From Chitinivibrionia bacterium (lineage in GTDB: Bacteria; Krumholzibacteriota; Krumholzibacteriia; WVZY01), in the NCBI GenBank assembly GCA_016208665.1, contig JACQXT010000228.1, forward strand, positions 1-13,356: a stretch of DNA of 13,356 nucleotides, written 5' to 3'. The notes under the pieces were generated by a model. That model was not told where the DNA came from. It saw only the letters and a list, made by a program, of their open reading frames with translations, and made no database searches. The translations under genes were made by a program, and so were the position numbers. Below, piece after piece: positions 1 through 6,534 of this stretch (position 1 is its first letter; each line of letters starts with the position of its first letter).

Positions 1-1064
1 ACTTCCGCGGCCTTGAATCCTTCGTTCCCCGAAATCGGAAGCTCGAAGTTCTGCAGGATTTCGAGGAGGCGCTTCCGCGTTTCGCGGGGAAGTCCGCCGA
101 GCCTTTGATCGGCATCGATGGACGCGCAGCCGAGGAGCAGGGAAGCAAGCCGAGCTGGAAGGTGTTTTCGCAACGCGACGCCGAGGGTTGCCTTGCCGCG
201 GGTTTGGAGCAGCTCATCCCAGGCAGGGCCGGCGCTCCCGCCCCAGGAGACCCGAAGGCGGACATCCTCCGAATCAGGGCGCGTCACATGATGGCTGAGT
301 TCCAATACCACGGGACCGCTGAATCCCCTGTGGGTGAAAAGCATGTCGCCCTCTCTCTCCTCGACGACCCGCCCGCGGCGCTCGGCCCGCAAACGGGCGC
401 GGACCGATAGTCCGGAAAGCGCACACCAGCGCGGATCCTTTGTACAAAGAGGCACGAGCGCGGGATAGGGAGCTATAATAGAGTGGCCGAGTGTCCGTGC
501 GAAGGTCATACCGGCGCCGTCGCTTCCGGTCTTGGGGTATGACAGACCTCCTGTCGCGAAAACCAGACACCTGCTGTACAGGATTTCTCCGGATGCTCCT
601 TCGATCTTGAATTGAGGAGTCGAAAAGTCATTTTCTCGGCTGATGGAGGCAACGCGGAAAGCTGTTCTCAGCCGCGCTCCGCTCCGTTCGCACTCGCGCA
701 GCAATGCGCCGGCCACTTCCCGTGCATCGCCGCTTCGCGGAAACACCTTTCCCGTGGGCTCGGTCTCGAGCTCGATACGGAGATCACGCTCGAAAAATGC
801 CCGGACTTCCGCGAGCGGCCAGGAACGGAGTATATTGCGCAGGCTGTTAAGGGAGCCGGATGTGTGAAAGTCATCTGTCTCGAGGTGCGACGGCAATACA
901 TTGCAGCGCCCCCCGCCGCTCATGCGGATCTTGACACCGGGGCTGGAACTCGTCTCGAGGACGAGTACGGACGCTCCGGCGCGAGAAGCAATAATCGCGG
1001 CCATGAGGCCGGCGGCTCCGGCGCCGATCACGATTGCGGGCCATGTGTATTCAGTTCGGTTCAT
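1..1064 (-). CDS. BaiN/HI0933-family NAD(P)/FAD-dependent flavoprotein, 3' end outside window
   Basis: The minus strand is open from an ATG at 1064 to the left edge, giving 354 residues of a family usually near 400. The N-terminus carries an FAD-binding Rossmann motif, GAGAAG, at residues 14-19. The family signature follows at about 44-56 (VKIRMSGGGRCNV). Further on come FPRSGDAREV, ATGGLSYPKTGSDGAG and LFTHRGFSGPVVLELS, all conserved blocks of the HI0933/BaiN flavoproteins. The last visible residues (GNEGFKAAEV) lead into the block where this family normally reads VTAGGV, so only the C-terminal FAD-contact region is missing. A GGAG lies 11 bases before the start. Members are cytosolic flavin oxidoreductases. 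BaiN acts in bile-acid dehydroxylation in clostridia, but most members have no known substrate and none is suggested here. It is divergent from the protease gene at 1197. The family call is firm; the function is unknown. Confidence 0.93.
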   Translation of the reverse strand, partial: MNRTEYTWPAIVIGAGAAGLMAAIIASRAGASVLVLETSSSPGVKIRMSGGGRCNVLPSHLETDDFHTSGSLNSLRNILRSWPLAEVRAFFERDLRIELETEPTGKVFPRSGDAREVAGALLRECERSGARLRTAFRVASISRENDFSTPQFKIEGASGEILYSRCLVFATGGLSYPKTGSDGAGMTFARTLGHSIIAPYPALVPLCTKDPRWCALSGLSVRARLRAERRGRVVEEREGDMLFTHRGFSGPVVLELSHHVTRPDSEDVRLRVSWGGSAGPAWDELLQTRGKATLGVALRKHLPARLASLLLGCASIDADQRLGGLPRETRKRLLEILQNFELPISGNEGFKAAE

Positions 1065-1107
1065 CGATCGTGAATCTCCAATCCATGCGGCCTGTCTAAG
1101 TATTACC

Positions 1108-1137
1108 TTGACAAATGTCGTTTCGCAATGAGACAAT
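1108..1137 (+). promoter_or_regulatory. Candidate sigma-70 promoter for the protease gene
   Basis: A perfect -35 hexamer TTGACA lies at 1108-1113. After an 18-base spacer comes GACAAT at 1132-1137, which matches TATAAT at four of six positions. The area is locally AT-rich within GC-rich DNA. It would give a leader of about 50 bases ahead of the AGGAGG ribosome-binding site at 1186-1191. The assignment rests on hexamer matching alone. Confidence 0.4.
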
Positions 1138-1141
1138 TATA
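1136..1141 (-). promoter_or_regulatory. Candidate -10 element for the divergent flavoprotein gene
   Basis: Read on the minus strand, 1141-1136 is an exact TATAAT, lying 72 bases upstream of the flavoprotein ATG at 1064. I find no good -35 at the usual distance (the hexamer there reads about AGCCAC). It overlaps the -10 proposed for the divergent protease gene, so the two promoters would compete if both are real. Confidence 0.28.
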
Positions 1142-1196
1142 TATTCACTGCAGTATTTGTGGCTGTACCCCCCACCCCTAACCCTAGGAGGACTGC

Positions 1197-2303
1197 ATGA
1201 AGCCTTCCTTCAAGCGATCGCGCACGATCGCTTTGTCTCTCCTCGGCGTTCTTCTCGCTGTCACCATCGGAATCTGGAGCTGCTCGGATACCGGCCAGGC
1301 GCCGGTCGAAAACGAGTACCCGGCCGTTGGAACGTTCAGCTTGAACAACCCGCAGGTGCTGTCGGTTGCTGCCGTTCAGGACCGTCATACGCCGAGCCTA
1401 ATGGCCGATCCGGATGTAATCGGCACGGCCACTACGCTCGATGACCAGGGCCAGCCGGCAATCTTGATTATGGTTCTCACGGAAAAGGCGAAGAAAGCCG
1501 CTCCGGCGATGATCGAGGGCATTCCGACACAGGTCGTCATTACTGATCGGATCGTCGCCATGAAAACTACGGTCAGCCATACTGCCAAACAAACCCCGCC
1601 GATCCAGCTCGGAACGTCGGGCGGCTGGCGGTATGACCTCGCCAACGGCTATTGCTGCGGCGGCACACTGGGATCCCTGATACAGGTCGGCAGCCAGAAG
1701 CGCATCCTGAGCAACTACCACGTGTTCGAGGCTGATATCGTGGCCGGCGGCAACAATCGCGTCGCCCAGACCGGCGACTATGTCATACAGCCGGGCCTGA
1801 TCGATGTGGGCTGCAACGCCGCGAACGCTCAGAACGTGGCGACGCTGGTCGTGACGCATTCTCTGCCGAATAACAACGTCGACTGTTCGAGCGCCACCAT
1901 TATCAGCGGCATGGTGCGGACGGACGGCGCGATTCTCGAAGTGGGCACGCTCTCGGCGACGACGATAGCCGCATCCGTCGGCCAGGCCGTGAAGAAGAGC
2001 GGCCGTACGACCGGACTGACCCGGAGCACTGTTTACGCTTTGAATGGAACCGTAAGTGTCTCATACGAGAATGAGTGCGCTGGCAGCCTTGCATTCACGA
2101 AGACATTCACGGGCCAGATCATCGTCAACAACAGAGCCAGCAAGTTCCTTGCCGGCGGCGACTCCGGATCGTTGATGGTCCAGGATATAACGACCAACCC
2201 GAAGGCTGTTGGGCTGTTGTTCGCAGGCAGCTCGTCGTATGCAATTGCCAATCCGATCGGTCAGGTGTTATCGTTCCTGGGCGCCACGATGGTAGGAAAC
2301 TAG
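1197..2303 (+). CDS. Exported trypsin-like serine protease, probable lipoprotein, with N-terminal pro-domain-like module
   Basis: The product is 368 residues. The start is fixed by AGGAGG at 1186-1191, five bases before the ATG. Residues 7-28 are a basic then hydrophobic export signal ending in IWSC, a lipobox-like site with Cys29 (the Trp before Ser is unusual). Residues 73-123 form a small domain (DVIGTATTLDDQGQP to ITDRIVAMK). From about 140 a chymotrypsin-fold protease begins with CCGGTLGSL. The likely triad is His175 (LSNYHVF), Asp229 (NNVDCSSAT) and Ser323 (GGDSGSLM), in the order and with spacings normal for S1-type peptidases. A late block, VGLLFAGSS, matches the strand after the nucleophile. 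The protein probably acts at the cell surface or in the periplasm; the substrate is unknown. The small domain recurs as a separate gene at 2443. The fold call is strong; activity is inferred from the triad. Confidence 0.88.
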   Translation: MKPSFKRSRTIALSLLGVLLAVTIGIWSCSDTGQAPVENEYPAVGTFSLNNPQVLSVAAVQDRHTPSLMADPDVIGTATTLDDQGQPAILIMVLTEKAKKAAPAMIEGIPTQVVITDRIVAMKTTVSHTAKQTPPIQLGTSGGWRYDLANGYCCGGTLGSLIQVGSQKRILSNYHVFEADIVAGGNNRVAQTGDYVIQPGLIDVGCNAANAQNVATLVVTHSLPNNNVDCSSATIISGMVRTDGAILEVGTLSATTIAASVGQAVKKSGRTTGLTRSTVYALNGTVSVSYENECAGSLAFTKTFTGQIIVNNRASKFLAGGDSGSLMVQDITTNPKAVGLLFAGSSSYAIANPIGQVLSFLGATMVGN

Positions 2304-2355
2304 TCAACACACCGCTGCGCAGTGATGCAGCGCATTGACGAAGGCAGAAAGACAG

Positions 2356-2393
2356 AAGCCCGCTACCGGCTTTCGCGCTGGCAGCGGGCTTTT
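2356..2393 (+). terminator. Rho-independent terminator after the protease gene
   Basis: AAGCCCGCT (2356-2364) pairs with AGCGGGCTT (2383-2391). One A-C mismatch then separates this nine-base stem from a further five pairs closing on a six-base loop. The stem runs into TTTT at 2390-2393. It lies 52 bases after the protease stop and 50 bases before the next start, so it separates the protease from its satellite gene. Confidence 0.8.
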
Positions 2394-2442
2394 CATCGAT
2401 ACTACATTTCTCGGATTCCGGCGCCTGCGGGAAGGAGGTAGT

Positions 2443-2781
2443 ATGTTGTTCAGCGGTGCAAGGGGAATCATATCGGCGCGCCGGTTTATGCTGCTCGCTT
2501 TGTTTGCGGCGATGCCGGCACTCTACGTCTGCCAGCCGAATAGAGAAAGCAGGAAAAGCATGCCTACCCGGGACATAAAGACCGTCATGGAAGCGCACGT
2601 GGGCGATCTGATGGCGATGCCGGGCGTTGCCGGAGTCGCGATCGGAGAGCTCGACAACGGGACGCCGTGTATCATCGTGATGGTTGTCGACCTGACGGAC
2701 GATTTGAAACGCACAATCCCCAAAGACCTCGAAGGCCACCCTGTCATCATAGAAGTGAGCGGCGAGTTCAAGCCGATGTAG
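2443..2781 (+). CDS. Small exported protein, stand-alone copy of the protease N-terminal domain
   Basis: The product is 112 residues. I place the start at 2443 because AAGGAGGT (2432-2439) sits just before it; the open frame extends further upstream, but that part runs through the terminator hairpin. Residues 10-30 are a basic then hydrophobic export signal ending in ALYVC, a poor lipobox. Residues 61-112 align with 73-123 of the upstream protease: GVAGVAIGEL against DVIGTATTL, CIIVMVV against AILIMVL, and IPKDLEGHPVIIEV against APAMIEGIPTQVVI. It has no catalytic domain. In the protease this module sits where a pro-domain would be, so the free copy could be a dedicated inhibitor, a folding aid or a decoy. 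That role is inference from placement and similarity; no biochemical precedent is visible here. It is convergent with the gene at 2863-4404. Confidence 0.75.
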   Translation: MLFSGARGIISARRFMLLALFAAMPALYVCQPNRESRKSMPTRDIKTVMEAHVGDLMAMPGVAGVAIGELDNGTPCIIVMVVDLTDDLKRTIPKDLEGHPVIIEVSGEFKPM

Positions 2782-2862
2782 AGGGGAAGGGGCCGCCGCA
2801 GGGCGGTTTGCGCAATCCGTTCTACGCGGGATTGCAGGAAAAAAGCTGCCGGGGCGTTTCTG
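2782..2862. other. Convergent intergenic spacer with weak inverted repeats
   Basis: Between two converging genes, GCAATCC (2812-2818) pairs with GGATTGC (2829-2835). A second short stem lies at 2853-2872, and on the minus strand a six-T run (2844-2839) follows it after eight bases. These may end the minus-strand transcript, but neither stem abuts a U-run in the canonical way. Confidence 0.25.
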
Positions 2863-4404
2863 CTACCACGCCATCCCGTGAGATCCGAAGTACTCGTGAA
2901 GGATCGTTCTCGAAACGAGGTTGATTCGTTCCGCCCAGATATCGACCGGGTTATACTCATCGGTGCGCACGGGTGCTCCTCCTGAGACGTCCGCCTCGAA
3001 GCGGTTGTCCCATGCGTGCGCCCGGTCGTATTCGGCGCTGAAGCGGTCGCGGGGCACCGGCGGCTCGTCGGCGAGTTCGAGCTCGCGGTCGGAGGCCAGG
3101 AGGATGACGTTCCCGAGCTGGTTCGGCGGTTCCGCAATGGGAAGCGCGCAGACGTGCGCAAATTGAGTCTCGAGAGTTGCAGCGAGAGAACGAACGATCG
3201 CATCGTTCCACCCGACCGCCTCGACGTTGACGGCGACGAGCCCGTCCGGCCTGAGACGCGACTTGATCAGGCCGAACGATTCCTTCGTGACGAGATGGAA
3301 TGGAATCGAGCTGCTCCCGAATGCATCCAGGATAATGATATCGTACGTCTCGCCGTGATCGATCAGGAACCGGCGGCCGTCTGCATGGAATACGGCGGCC
3401 TCGGAAGACTGAAGCCCGAAATATTCGTACGCGATCCGCGTGACCGCCGGATCGATTTCAACCGCTGAAACCGCCCAGTCCTCCAATGCGTAGTGCTTCA
3501 CCACGGATCCGCCGCCGAGCCCGATAAGGAGCATCGCTCCGGGTTTATCGAAAAAAAATCTCGGGATGTCGAGAACGTTCACGTGCGGGGAGGCCGCCTC
3601 GAACGTTTCCGCATCCACGATCGTGTGGGATCCTCCGTCGATGAGCATGAAGCGCCGTCCGTCCAAGTCGACGACGCGGATTTCCGCGTATCCGCTGTTG
3701 TGGAGCGCCAGGAGTCCCCCGTCCGGATCGGTGTTCTCGGCGGGAGCGGCCAGGAATCCGCACGCGGCGATGATCACCGCCGCTAAGAGCGCGGCTGTGG
3801 CGGCCGGCCGCTTCCTCCCGATTGCGAATCCAAGGATTGCGGTGACGATGAGCAGGATGCCTATCAGGAACGTCAATGCGCTCACTCCCATGTTGGGAAT
3901 GAGGAAGAATCCGGTGCCCACGGCCGCGACGACGCTGGCAACGGTGGAGAGCGCATAGAGGTTGCCCGCGGTCCGGCCCACCTCGTCCAGATGTGCGGCC
4001 TTCAGGCGGATCGCATAGGGGCTTATCATGCCGAGGAGCGCCAGCGGCGGGAAGAACAGCGCGATGGCCGTGATGAGCACCGCAGCTCTGAGCCCCACGG
4101 TCTCCGTAGCGGCGAGCACGGGAGGCCGAAGCCAGGGGTTCGCGCTTATCCAGAGCCCCGAAAGCCCGATCAGGAGGGAAAAGCGCCCGAGCTTCGGGCC
4201 CCTGTCCGCCAATCGTCCGCCGATAGCGTACCCTGCGCTGAGTGCGGCGAGCGTCACGCCGATGAGGGCCGACCAGAGGTAGAGGCTCACTCCGTAGAAG
4301 GGGCCGATGAGTCTGGTGCCGAGAATTTCGATGGCGAGAACCGATGCGCCGCATACGATCACGGCGAAATAGATATAGCAGTTCATCATCGCAGAATTGT
4401 ACAT
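2863..4404 (-). CDS. Membrane protein fused to a spermidine-synthase-like domain
   Basis: The product is 513 residues. Residues 8-220 hold about seven hydrophobic segments with short loops, as in the membrane half of fused MFS/spermidine-synthase proteins (for example IEILGTRLIGPFYG, and LLGMISPYAIRLK near 123). Residues 230-480 are a Rossmann-type aminopropyl/methyltransferase fold: nucleotide loop LIGLGGGS (293-300), acidic pair EID (316-318), HADGR (340-344) and YDIIILDAFGSSSIP (354-368). The last block keeps one Asp (Asp360) but lacks the D-x-x-D pattern that binds the amine in true spermidine synthases, so polyamine synthesis is doubtful. No SpeD partner is in the window. The start is uncertain: only GGGAAA precedes the ATG at 4404, and the ATGs at 4389 and 4386 are also possible. 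The family call is strong; the reaction is unknown. Confidence 0.88.
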   Translation of the reverse strand: MYNSAMMNCYIYFAVIVCGASVLAIEILGTRLIGPFYGVSLYLWSALIGVTLAALSAGYAIGGRLADRGPKLGRFSLLIGLSGLWISANPWLRPPVLAATETVGLRAAVLITAIALFFPPLALLGMISPYAIRLKAAHLDEVGRTAGNLYALSTVASVVAAVGTGFFLIPNMGVSALTFLIGILLIVTAILGFAIGRKRPAATAALLAAVIIAACGFLAAPAENTDPDGGLLALHNSGYAEIRVVDLDGRRFMLIDGGSHTIVDAETFEAASPHVNVLDIPRFFFDKPGAMLLIGLGGGSVVKHYALEDWAVSAVEIDPAVTRIAYEYFGLQSSEAAVFHADGRRFLIDHGETYDIIILDAFGSSSIPFHLVTKESFGLIKSRLRPDGLVAVNVEAVGWNDAIVRSLAATLETQFAHVCALPIAEPPNQLGNVILLASDRELELADEPPVPRDRFSAEYDRAHAWDNRFEADVSGGAPVRTDEYNPVDIWAERINLVSRTILHEYFGSHGMAW

Positions 4405-4449
4405 GGTTTCCCATGGAGGAACAAGATTCGATTTTTCCCTCGGGCCGAC

Positions 4450-4547
4450 GGGCAGCCTTCATGAAGAAGCCGGGCAGCGCCCATGAAGTCTGGCAGGCCG
4501 CATGAAGCTGGGCAGCCTCCATGAAGCCGGGCGGCGTCCGGAAGGGT
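4450..4547. repeat. Degenerate tandem repeat, about four and a half copies of a unit near 20 bp
   Basis: Units start at 4450, 4472, 4492, 4510 and 4529 and are 22, 20, 18, 19 and about 19 bases long. The best unit is GGGCAGCCTCCATGAAGCC (4510-4528). The first four keep a core ATGAAG (at 4461, 4483, 4502 and 4521); the last decays to GGAAG. The unit lengths are not multiples of three, so it is not a coding repeat. It lies in the leader or promoter region of the minus-strand gene that starts at 4404. Confidence 0.75.
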
Positions 4548-4586
4548 ACGAGACCCGTCCCGCGTGCCCGCACGGCGGCCGAAGAA

Positions 4587-4616
4587 TTATGAAGAATTAG
4601 CCTTATCGGATATGAT
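4587..4616 (+). promoter_or_regulatory. Candidate promoter for the sodium symporter gene
   Basis: TATGAT (4611-4616) matches five of six -10 positions. A weak -35, TTATGA (4587-4592), lies 18 bases upstream, in an AT-rich island. The 113 bases from here to the ATG at 4730 contain short inverted repeats (AAACC with GGTTT near 4641-4656, and CGGGAATCCCG near 4667-4677) but no riboswitch I recognise. The rest of the gene-free stretch 4405-4729 holds only the tandem repeat. Confidence 0.3.
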
Positions 4617-4729
4617 ATAAAGAACTGTATCGCTGCGGGAAACCCCGGCGCGGTTTGCCAGGCAAGCGGGAATCCCGTGTCCGGGCGAGCATTTCGGAGC
4701 AATGCACCGTCAACAGGGAGAAAAACTCT

Positions 4730-6331
4730 ATGGCTGGTGAGAAAAAGCTGGACGAGTGGGGTACGCGCTTCGGCGTCATCCTCGCGGTCGCCGGATCGGC
4801 GGTCGGTTTGGGCAACTTTCTGCGATTCCCAGGCCAGGCGGCGCAAAACGGCGGCGGCGCATTCATCAGCCCGTATTTCTGCGCGCTGATCTTTCTCGGC
4901 ATTCCGATCGGCTGGGCCGAGTGGACGATGGGCCGGTACGGAGGCCGCAAAGGATTCCGTTCGGCTCCCGCGATCATGGGCATCTTCGGGCGGGGTTCCG
5001 CCGCCCGCTACGTGGGTTCCATCGGCGTGCTGATTCCGGTGGCCGTATCATTCTATTATACATTCGTCGAAACGTGGTGCCTCGGCTACTGCTGGCACTT
5101 CCTGACGGGCGGTATCGGCGTCAATCCGCAAGCGGCGATAGCCGAGCAGACGGGCGCATCGCGCGCGTTTTTTGCCGAATCTACCGGCTTCGGAGCGGAC
5201 GGCGCGCTCTTCCGGTTGCATAACCTCGAGACGCTGCTCTTCTTCATGATAGTTTTTTCAATCAACATCTCTCTCGTGTATCGCGGGATCTCGAAGGGTA
5301 TCGAGAAGTTTTGTTCGTGGGCCATGCCGTCCATGGCCGTATGCGCTCTCATCGTCCTCATCCGTGTGCTGACGCTCGGAACGCCCGATCCGGCCCACCC
5401 GGATCAGAACGTCGTCAACGGCCTCGGCTACATGTGGAACCCGAACTTCTCCGCGCTCGGCAACTTCCGCACATGGCTCGCGGCGGCGGGCCAGGTCTTC
5501 TTCACGCTGTCGGTCGGCTTCGGCGTCATCATCAACTATGCGTCCTACTTGAGGAAGAAGGACGACATCGCCCTTTCGGGATTGACCGCATCCGCCACAA
5601 ACGAGGTGTTCGAAGTCGGATTCGGCGGCATGATCACGCTGACCGCGGCGTTCATATTTCTCGGCGTTACGGGGACGACCGAGGCGGTCAGCACCGGCAA
5701 CTTCGGCCTCGGATTCCAGACGCTGCCGGTCGTGTTCGCTCACATGGGATCCCTCGGCAACCTTGTCGGCGCCGTTTGGTTCTTCATGCTGTTCCTGGCC
5801 GCCATTACGAGCTCCTTGTCGATGTACCAGCCCGCCCTGGCGTTCTCACAGGAAGCGCTCGGTCTGAGCCGCAAGCCCGCAACCGCGGCCATGGCCGGGC
5901 TGTGCATCGTCGGAAGCTTCGGAGTCATGTGGTTCTCGAAAGGCGGCGTGTTTCTCGATACGATCGATTTCTGGGTCGGAAGCTTCCTCATTTTCGTCAT
6001 GGCCGCGCTGCAGATTATCTTCTTCTCGTGGATTTTCGGCATCGAACGGGGCAGGAAAGAGGCGCATAACGGCGCGCTGATCCGGATACCCGACGTCATG
6101 TGGTTCGTCATGCGCTATGTCGCCCCGCCGTACCTGATCGTCGTCTTCATCGGTTTCTGCGTCCAGAATATGAAGAGTTCGGCGCAGCTGATCGCCGCCA
6201 GCACCGCGGCGAAACTCGCTCTCGGATTGATCGCGTTGACTACGGCGGCCTTGCTCGCCGGGGTGCGCATCGGCGAGAAGCGCTGGAGGGCGGCCGGACT
6301 CGACATCGACGACAAGATACCCCTCGATTAA
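4730..6331 (+). CDS. LeuT-like sodium-dependent amino acid symporter (NSS/SNF family)
   Basis: The product is 533 residues with about twelve membrane spans, close to the usual length. I chose the ATG at 4730 over one at 4655 because AGGGAG (4715-4720) precedes it by nine bases and because the family starts just before WGTRFG. Similarity to the structurally known LeuT is high throughout. The unwound TM1 reads GSAVGLGNFLRFP (22-34; LeuT has GNAVGLGNFLRFP). TM6 reads FFTLSVGFG. The loop and TM7 read SGLTASATNE, keeping the sodium-binding Asn. TM8 reads LAAITSSLS, keeping the Ala, Thr and Ser of the second sodium site. All sodium-site residues I can align are present, so it should be an active sodium-coupled importer of an amino acid or related small molecule. 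The exact substrate cannot be read from the sequence. A small membrane-protein gene follows 13 bases later. Confidence 0.93.
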   Translation: MAGEKKLDEWGTRFGVILAVAGSAVGLGNFLRFPGQAAQNGGGAFISPYFCALIFLGIPIGWAEWTMGRYGGRKGFRSAPAIMGIFGRGSAARYVGSIGVLIPVAVSFYYTFVETWCLGYCWHFLTGGIGVNPQAAIAEQTGASRAFFAESTGFGADGALFRLHNLETLLFFMIVFSINISLVYRGISKGIEKFCSWAMPSMAVCALIVLIRVLTLGTPDPAHPDQNVVNGLGYMWNPNFSALGNFRTWLAAAGQVFFTLSVGFGVIINYASYLRKKDDIALSGLTASATNEVFEVGFGGMITLTAAFIFLGVTGTTEAVSTGNFGLGFQTLPVVFAHMGSLGNLVGAVWFFMLFLAAITSSLSMYQPALAFSQEALGLSRKPATAAMAGLCIVGSFGVMWFSKGGVFLDTIDFWVGSFLIFVMAALQIIFFSWIFGIERGRKEAHNGALIRIPDVMWFVMRYVAPPYLIVVFIGFCVQNMKSSAQLIAASTAAKLALGLIALTTAALLAGVRIGEKRWRAAGLDIDDKIPLD

Positions 6332-6344
6332 CAAGGAGAAAACA

Positions 6345-6473
6345 ATGACCGCCGGAGGATGGATCTTCATGTTCGTATCGCTCGGAATCGTGTGGGGGCT
6401 TGCCGTGTGGTGTTACCGCAGGGTGTTCGTGTCCCATAGGACTTCGGGCAATCAACTCGATGACGGCTCGTAG
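6345..6473 (+). CDS. Single-span small protein, candidate MetS-like small subunit of the NSS transporter
   Basis: This 42-residue product starts with MTAGGWIFMF. AAGGAG (6333-6338) lies six bases before the ATG. Residues 6-24 are one hydrophobic span (WIFMFVSLGIVWGLAVWCY), followed by RR and a short polar tail. In Corynebacterium the methionine transporter MetP needs a small partner, MetS, of this size and layout, encoded directly downstream. The same order and tight spacing here suggest an equivalent accessory subunit in an operon with 4730-6331. Proteins this short are often left out of annotations. Coding status is supported by the ribosome-binding site, the spacing and the membrane span; the MetS role is inferred. 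Confidence 0.72.
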   Translation: MTAGGWIFMFVSLGIVWGLAVWCYRRVFVSHRTSGNQLDDGS

Positions 6474-6534
6474 AGGCGCCGGCCGGCGGCCGCGCGGAAG
6501 CGCCATGTCCCGCGGCGCCGTCAGGGGGAAACAC

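Noticed and set aside
2335..2442. An upstream start for the small domain protein
   Set aside because: The extra 36 codons run through the terminator hairpin, and the strong ribosome site is directly before the ATG at 2443.
4450..4547. CRISPR array
   Set aside because: The units are contiguous, degenerate and about 20 bp, with no unique spacers and no cas genes nearby.
4655..4729. A longer N-terminus for the symporter
   Set aside because: The 25 extra residues are unlike the family, and AGGGAG is correctly spaced for the ATG at 4730.
3545..4846. A 433-codon minus-strand frame spanning two genes and the gap between them
   Set aside because: It is out of frame with the spermidine-synthase-like protein, crosses the tandem repeat, and overlaps the start of the symporter.
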